From NCBI GenBank assembly GCA_963422285.2, contig OY729419.2, positions 1,798,001-1,862,000 on the forward strand: a DNA stretch of 64,000 bases, in the 5' to 3' direction. The stretch is from VXYL01 sp963422285 (GTDB lineage: Bacteria; Pseudomonadota; Gammaproteobacteria; Pseudomonadales; Azotimanducaceae). Below the pieces are notes generated by a model that made no database searches, was not told the origin of the DNA, and saw nothing but the letters and a program-made list of their open reading frames with translations. Position numbers and translations under genes: made by a program. Below, piece after piece: positions 59,119 to 64,000 of this stretch (positions are counted from its first letter, which is position 1; each line of letters opens with the position of its first letter).

Positions 59119-60993
59119 TCAGTCGTCCGTTTCGAGACCGCCGATCAACGGCACGAGACGCTGGCCAACCACCTGCGCCCACGCCGGTCGACGCCGGATG
59201 CGGCCATTCTCGCCCAGGGACAGCATGCCCGTACTGCCGGCGATAGACTCTCCGTGGACGGTCAGCCGGGCAAGCTGGTTGGCGACTCGGAATCCATCCA
59301 CGCCCAAGGCGAACAGCACCGCGGAGGTGCCTCGGCTGGCCGGGAACATCGCGGTCTCGGTGCGCAGCGAACTAGGATGCAGCCGCCAGGGAATGTCGCA
59401 TACCCGCACCCCGTCGAGTCTCTGCAAGCCGTCGCGGATCGCCTGAGACGGCACATAGACGGCCAAGTCGTCGGCGAAATGGAAGTCCAGCGCGGGCTTC
59501 AGGGACAGCATCTGCTGTCCAGACACCAAGGCCACCACGGCATCCACGTCGTCCCGGCGCCGGGGCACGAACTCCAGTTCAATGCCCAGCAGCCGAGATA
59601 GTTCGGCGTGTCGATCGTTGCTGGCCGTGACGCGCAGCACATCGCCGGCAATGGCGGTTACCTCCTCGACGCCGCCCAAGGTGCCGACGCCGGCCACCTC
59701 GACGTCATCGAGTTCCGCCTCCAGCCGGGCGCGGGCGCGTACGGACCAAGGTTGCGCGTTGTCGAACAGCACGATGCGTTCGACGCCGCCTGCGGCCAGG
59801 GCGACGGCGATAGCCGCGGCCTGGTCCTCGACCGCCACGGCAAGCTGCACAATGCCAGGAACGCTGGGGCTGTGAATGCCGACATCCTCGCTGAGCTGAT
59901 TCAGCGCCACCACCGGCACCGCTGGCGACAGCGCCACGAGCTCCGCCACCGCCGGCTTCGTCAGCGGCCCCACGATCACGTCGGCACCGCGGCGCATCGC
60001 ACGCCCGTAGGCTTCGGCTACGGACAGTGCCGCGGTGTCGTAGACGCGCACGGTCTGGCCGTCGGGCTTGGCCTGCAGATAGGCTGCCACGAACCCGTCC
60101 CGGATGGCTTCGGCGGCAGCGGCGAGATCGCCGCTCAAGGGAACCAGCAAGGCGATGTCTCGGGGCTGGGGAGCCGGCGGCAGAATACCCGGTGGCGGCA
60201 AGCGGGCTGCCGGGTGGCGAGGATGCCTTTGCCGCCACTGCCGCCAGACACGCTCCTGCTCGCCGCTGGTCAGAGCAGCGCTGAAATCCCGGGCCAGCGC
60301 CCACCAAGCTCGCAGATCGGCGGTGGACGACGATTGGGCCAGTCCGCCCAGCTCCAGCACCGGCAGCATCGACAGCTGCCGCCAGAGAGACGAGGCCAGT
60401 GCCGGCAAGTCCTCGCCGAGGGGGTGTTCGGCAACTGCCATCAGGGCTCTGGAGGCGGCGCCATGATCGCCGGCGCGAGCAAACACCCGGGCCTGAAGAC
60501 GAGCGGCGATGTACTGCTGCCCGCTGCCAAGCGGTTCCAGCATCGGCGCTAGACGCTCGATCTCGTCGCCGTCGTCCGTGGCGAGCGCCATATCCAAGGC
60601 GATGGCTCGGAAGCGGAAGCGCTGAGCGCCGGACAAGGTCGCGGTCAATGCTCCCCCGTCGCCACTCGGCGCTGCTTGCAGCCGTTCGACGATGCGCCCC
60701 GCGTCCGCGAACGCGCCGCGGCCATGGAGTTCGACCAGCGCCTCGAGGTAGTAGCTGGCTTGGGTGGCGGTCGATTGCGCGGACTGCGCCTGCTCGATGG
60801 CTCGCTGCGCGGCATCTGCTACCGCTACCGGTGCCGCGATCGGCGGCTCCTCGGGTGTGCTTTCGCATCCGGCAACTGCCAAAATCCACACCGCCAACGC
60901 GATCGCCCAGCCAGCGCCTCGCCCAGGGCAGGCGGACGAACGGCGCGGAGTATCGATGGCGCACTGCGCCGTGCCAAGGAGAGAGCTACTCAT
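59119..60993 (-). CDS. lpoA: penicillin-binding protein activator LpoA (LppC family)
   Basis: A 624-residue outer-membrane lipoprotein that activates the class A peptidoglycan synthase PBP1A. ATG 60993 begins a longer-than-usual leader with lipobox AGC (WILAVAGCES). The N-domain is helical, TPR-like (YYLEALVELHGRGAFADAGR). The C-domain is a periplasmic-binding fold with DIALLVPLSGDLAAAAEAIR, ADVIVGPLTKPAVAELVAL and DAVVALVSGQQMLSLKPALD. Its start codon overlaps that of divergent rsmI on the other strand (CATG at 60991-60994). Confidence 0.93.
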   Translation of the reverse strand: MSSSLLGTAQCAIDTPRRSSACPGRGAGWAIALAVWILAVAGCESTPEEPPIAAPVAVADAAQRAIEQAQSAQSTATQASYYLEALVELHGRGAFADAGRIVERLQAAPSGDGGALTATLSGAQRFRFRAIALDMALATDDGDEIERLAPMLEPLGSGQQYIAARLQARVFARAGDHGAASRALMAVAEHPLGEDLPALASSLWRQLSMLPVLELGGLAQSSSTADLRAWWALARDFSAALTSGEQERVWRQWRQRHPRHPAARLPPPGILPPAPQPRDIALLVPLSGDLAAAAEAIRDGFVAAYLQAKPDGQTVRVYDTAALSVAEAYGRAMRRGADVIVGPLTKPAVAELVALSPAVPVVALNQLSEDVGIHSPSVPGIVQLAVAVEDQAAAIAVALAAGGVERIVLFDNAQPWSVRARARLEAELDDVEVAGVGTLGGVEEVTAIAGDVLRVTASNDRHAELSRLLGIELEFVPRRRDDVDAVVALVSGQQMLSLKPALDFHFADDLAVYVPSQAIRDGLQRLDGVRVCDIPWRLHPSSLRTETAMFPASRGTSAVLFALGVDGFRVANQLARLTVHGESIAGSTGMLSLGENGRIRRRPAWAQVVGQRLVPLIGGLETDD

Positions 60994-61876
60994 GGCGACT
61001 TGCGATTCACTTCCAGCGAGGGGCGTCCCCTCTCCTGCGCCAGGGCGGTTGTACATGGTGGCAACGCCCATCGGCAACTTGGCGGACATCACCCAGCGGG
61101 CGGCGGACATCCTCAAATCGGTGCCGATCGTCGCCTGCGAGGATACCAGACGCAGCCGGGTGCTGTTGGCGCACATCGGCGCCGCACCGGATCGGCTGCT
61201 GGCGCTGCACGATCACAACGAAGCGGCGGCCAGCGCCGATCTCGTCGAGCGTCTGCGCACTGGCACAGACATCGCTCTGATCTCCGATGCCGGCACCCCG
61301 CTGGTATCCGACCCCGGCTTCGAGTTGGTGTGCCTGGCGTGGAGCGCCGGCATCGTCGTGACGCCGGTACCAGGCGCCTGCGCTGTCACTGCCGCCATTG
61401 CCGCAGCGCCTATTCCCGTCAACCGCTTCCGCTTCGAGGGATTCCTGCCGGCCAAGGTATCGCCCCGCCGCAGAACCCTGGCACGGCTGTTGGCATCCGA
61501 CATCGCCGTGGTGTTCTTCGAGGCGCCGCACCGGATGCGCCACGCCTTGGCCGATCTCGCCGATCTCGGCGCCCGGTCGCGGCCGCTGCTGGTCTGCCGG
61601 GAACTCACCAAACGCTACGAGACCCTCCGCTTCGCCACCGTGGGCGAACTGCTCGACAGCGGCATGGTGCTGGATCGTGGCGAGCTGGTGTGCGTTCTGG
61701 CACCTGCGCCGACAGCCGCGACCGCGGACGCGCCAGCGACCTCGGACGCGGTGGTGGACGCCCTGGCCGCAGAGCTTCCGGCCGCTCAGGCGGCGCGGCT
61801 GGCAGCGAAGATCACCAAGCGCCCCCGCAGCGAACTCTATCGACGGGCGCTTTCCATCCAGGCCGCCAAAGAGTAG
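60992..61876 (+). CDS. rsmI: 16S rRNA (cytidine1402-2'-O)-methyltransferase
   Basis: A 294-residue SAM-dependent methyltransferase of the tetrapyrrole-methylase fold that modifies C1402 at the ribosomal P site. Motifs: YMVATPIGNLADITQRA, VACEDTRRSRVLLAHIG, ALISDAGTPLVSDPGFEL, VTPVPGACAVTAAIAAAPIP and FFEAPHRMRHAL. ATG 60992 has AAGGAGAG upstream, so the 21 residues before the domain are probably real; they include a GAGGGG-CGT-CCCCTC palindrome in the DNA. Divergent from lpoA and directly upstream of rnpB. Confidence 0.95.
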   Translation: MATCDSLPARGVPSPAPGRLYMVATPIGNLADITQRAADILKSVPIVACEDTRRSRVLLAHIGAAPDRLLALHDHNEAAASADLVERLRTGTDIALISDAGTPLVSDPGFELVCLAWSAGIVVTPVPGACAVTAAIAAAPIPVNRFRFEGFLPAKVSPRRRTLARLLASDIAVVFFEAPHRMRHALADLADLGARSRPLLVCRELTKRYETLRFATVGELLDSGMVLDRGELVCVLAPAPTAATADAPATSDAVVDALAAELPAAQAARLAAKITKRPRSELYRRALSIQAAKE

Positions 61877-61880
61877 GCTT

Positions 61881-62270
<390 letters not shown>

Positions 62271-62348
62271 GTCCGAGCCTTCGGAGAGCCGCTATCGGCA
62301 CCGAAGGCGTTGGGCGAGTTCGCCAGTACAGCCAGCAGCAGGGAAGCC

Positions 62349-62648
62349 GTGCCCCGCCAGTCGCAGAAGTTCGTCGTCCGAATGCCTCGGGATCTCCATG
62401 AGCGAATCGCCGAGGCCGCCCGTCGCTATCGGCGCAGCATGAACTCGGAGATCGTCGCCCGCCTTGAGCATTCGCTGCGCGGCATTCCCGACGACGCCAG
62501 CGAATCCCAGGTGGAGCCGGCGTTCTTCCCGCAAATCGAAACCACCTTCCGGCGCGACCTCTCCGACCAGGAAGACACCCTGATCCGCATGTTCCGCCGC
62601 CTGTCCGCCCGTCAGCGCGAGGCGCTGATCGACCTGCTGACGGGATGA
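62349..62648 (+). CDS. Arc-type ribbon-helix-helix DNA-binding protein
   Basis: A 99-residue protein. GTG 62349 with GGGAAG just upstream is preferred; the frame is open into the rnpB 3' end from 62226, but that part is RNA gene. The N-terminal ribbon-helix-helix reads KFVVRMPRDLHERIAEAARR followed by YRRSMNSEIVARLEHSL, a textbook Arc/MetJ DNA-binding domain (beta strand contacting the major groove, then two helices). The C-terminal half (FRRDLSDQEDTLIRMFRRLS, REALIDLL) is charged and helical. Alone, without a toxin gene beside it. Operator unknown. Confidence 0.85.
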   Translation: MPRQSQKFVVRMPRDLHERIAEAARRYRRSMNSEIVARLEHSLRGIPDDASESQVEPAFFPQIETTFRRDLSDQEDTLIRMFRRLSARQREALIDLLTG

Positions 62649-62742
62649 GCGACTGCAACGGCCATCTACCGCTCTGCGCGTCCCACGTCCCATAGGATGC
62701 CGACGAGCGCATCCTGCCGAGGGAAATTAGATGAAATCAATG

Positions 62743-62771
62743 TTGCCATGCACTGCCTGGATGCGTAGAAT
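62743..62771 (+). promoter_or_regulatory. promoter of the S10 ribosomal operon
   Basis: TTGCCA (62743-62748), 17-base spacer, TAGAAT (62766-62771). It leaves a leader of about 107 bases before rpsJ. The leader could host L4-type autoregulation, but I did not recognise a specific structure. Confidence 0.65.
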
Positions 62772-62884
62772 CCGCCGTCCGTTTTTGAGGGATGTCCTGT
62801 CTTCCCGTGCCTGCGGTGCGCCGACGGCGATGAAAACAACGGGTTGACGGCATTCGAGATGCTCCTGGAGATCCTGGAAAGGCA

Positions 62885-63199
62885 ATGGCTCGGAACCAGC
62901 GCATACGCATACGCCTGAAGGCATTCGATCATCGGTTGATCGACGTGTCGACGGCGGAGATCGTCGATACGGCAAAGCGTACAGGTGCGCAGGTGCGCGG
63001 GCCGATCCCGCTGCCGACGCGAAAGGAGCGTTACACGGTACTGATCTCGCCCTTCGTGCATAAGGACGCGCGCGACCAGTACGAGATTCGCACCCACAAG
63101 AGGCTGCTCGACATCGTCGAACCCACCGAGAAGACCGTGGATGCGCTGATGAAGCTGGACCTCGCTGCCGGCGTGGATGTGCAGATCAGCTTGAACTAG
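62885..63199 (+). CDS. rpsJ: 30S ribosomal protein S10
   Basis: A 104-residue protein, also the transcription antitermination factor NusE. It has QRIRIRLKAFDHRLIDVSTA, GPIPLPTRKERYTVLISPFV, KDARDQYEIRTHKRLLDIVE and VDALMKLDLAAGVDVQISLN at the end. Normal length. First gene of the S10 operon. No tuf gene precedes it in this window. Confidence 0.98.
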   Translation: MARNQRIRIRLKAFDHRLIDVSTAEIVDTAKRTGAQVRGPIPLPTRKERYTVLISPFVHKDARDQYEIRTHKRLLDIVEPTEKTVDALMKLDLAAGVDVQISLN

Positions 63200-63292
63200 A
63201 TACCGACGAGCGATACGGCAATATGGAACGCCGCATGGGGCGCAGTGACCGCGCCCTGTTGCGACTTGCAAGGGAAGATTGAGAGAACAGAC

Positions 63293-63946
63293 ATGGCCAT
63301 CGGGGTCATCGGTACCAAGAGCGGCATGACGCGGGTGTTCACGGAGGCGGGCGAGTCCATCCCCGTGACCGTGATCGTCGCCGAGCCGAACCGCGTGACG
63401 CAGGTGAAGACACAAGCCAGCGATGGCTACAACGCCGTGCAGGTCACCACCGGCATCGTCAAGTCGAACCGCGTCACCCGGCCCATGGCAGGACACTTCG
63501 CCAAGGCGAAAACCAGCGCGGGTCGCGGCGTGTGGGAGTTTCGCCTAGCCGACGCCCCGGCAGAGGAATTGAGGCCAGGCACCGAGATCGGCGTCGCCCA
63601 GTTCGAGAAGGGGCAAGTGGTAGATGTGGCCGGGATATCCAAGGGCAAGGGTTACGCTGGCACCATCAAGCGTTGGAAATTCCGCAGCCAGGATGCCACC
63701 CACGGCAACTCCATTTCCCACCGCGCCCCCGGCTCCATCGGCCAATGCCAAACTCCCGGTCGCGTATTCAAAGGCAAGAAGATGGCCGGCCACATGGGCG
63801 ATCGACGAGTCACTGTTCAGAATCTCACCATCGTCGGCATCCTCCCCGAACAGAACCTCATCCTTATCAAAGGCGCCGTGCCCGGCGCACCGGGCGCGGA
63901 TGTCTGCGTACGGCCGGCGGTGAAGGCGTCGGGAGGCGCGGGATGA
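63293..63946 (+). CDS. rplC: 50S ribosomal protein L3
   Basis: A 217-residue protein of the large subunit. It starts AIGVIGTKSGMTRVFTEAG; the hallmark loop is KWKF-type (RWKFRSQDATHGNSISHRAP) followed by GSIGQCQTPGRVFKGKKMAG, which includes the Gln methylated by PrmB in relatives. ATG 63293; the frame upstream to 63245 is non-homologous. Its stop overlaps the rplD start (63943-63946). Confidence 0.98.
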   Translation: MAIGVIGTKSGMTRVFTEAGESIPVTVIVAEPNRVTQVKTQASDGYNAVQVTTGIVKSNRVTRPMAGHFAKAKTSAGRGVWEFRLADAPAEELRPGTEIGVAQFEKGQVVDVAGISKGKGYAGTIKRWKFRSQDATHGNSISHRAPGSIGQCQTPGRVFKGKKMAGHMGDRRVTVQNLTIVGILPEQNLILIKGAVPGAPGADVCVRPAVKASGGAG

Positions 63947-64000
63947 GCATTTCGGTCCCCTCGACAGACGGCGGCAGCGTGGAAGTCTCGGCTGCCGCCT
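63943..64000 (+). CDS. rplD: 50S ribosomal protein L4, 5' end only
   Basis: The window ends 19 codons into the gene: SISVPSTDGGSVEVSAAA, as expected after rplC for the N-terminus of L4, which begins with a short beta strand. ATG 63943 overlaps the rplC stop by 4 bases. Confidence 0.85.
   Translation, partial: MSISVPSTDGGSVEVSAAA

Overview
The window is about 64 kb of GC-rich bacterial chromosome, and the organism is most likely an uncultured gammaproteobacterium. The right third (53.3-64 kb) supports this. It holds rplM-rpsI-petABC-sspA-sspB, then dolP, yraN and lpoA opposed to rsmI and rnpB, then the start of the S10 ribosomal operon. From memory, this is the order seen in Pseudomonas-like genomes, apart from a missing gmhA/diaA-type gene and rnpB leading into the S10 operon. 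Cytochrome b carries PVWY at the Qo site, a form I associate with beta/gammaproteobacteria. The left two thirds are accessory DNA with many paralogues, pseudogenes and repeats.

Left part (1-14.6 kb): a frameshifted Rpn-family nuclease remnant, an acyl-CoA-dehydrogenase-fold flavoenzyme, a retropepsin-like protease, and four ABC exporter half-transporters arranged as two tightly coupled pairs. Between the pairs, on the other strand, lies a heavily decayed ABC-2 permease/golvesin-type gene with 30-bp imperfect direct repeats on either side.

Centre (14.6-43.8 kb): the most distinctive part. It holds five VCBS/FG-GAP beta-propeller proteins of the CRTAC1 type or related to it. One is a tandem double copy and one is fused to an N-terminal TPR domain. 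Among them are three TPR proteins, a SEL1-like protein, a membrane-anchored five-CXXCH cytochrome with a TPR tail, and a large TonB-dependent receptor with a calcium-loop insertion. Nearly all carry a signal peptide, lipobox or membrane anchor. TPR-lipoprotein/CRTAC1-lipoprotein pairs occur twice in opposite orientation, with broken SEL1 and TPR copies and a tyrosine-recombinase remnant between them, so the locus has grown by duplication. I read it as a candidate undescribed cell-envelope system for capture or redox of an unknown substrate. That reading is inference.

Middle right (43.8-53.3 kb): a phosphopantetheinyl transferase; an acyl-CoA ligase / 2-hydroxyacid dehydrogenase / exported methyltransferase operon whose ligase carries an in-frame palindromic repeat; a divergent HpcH/HpaI aldolase; an OLD-like ATPase plus PIN-domain pair (candidate defence or toxin module); a phytanoyl-CoA dioxygenase-like enzyme; and a Uma2-type putative nuclease.

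All family assignments come from reading motifs by eye. No database search was possible.
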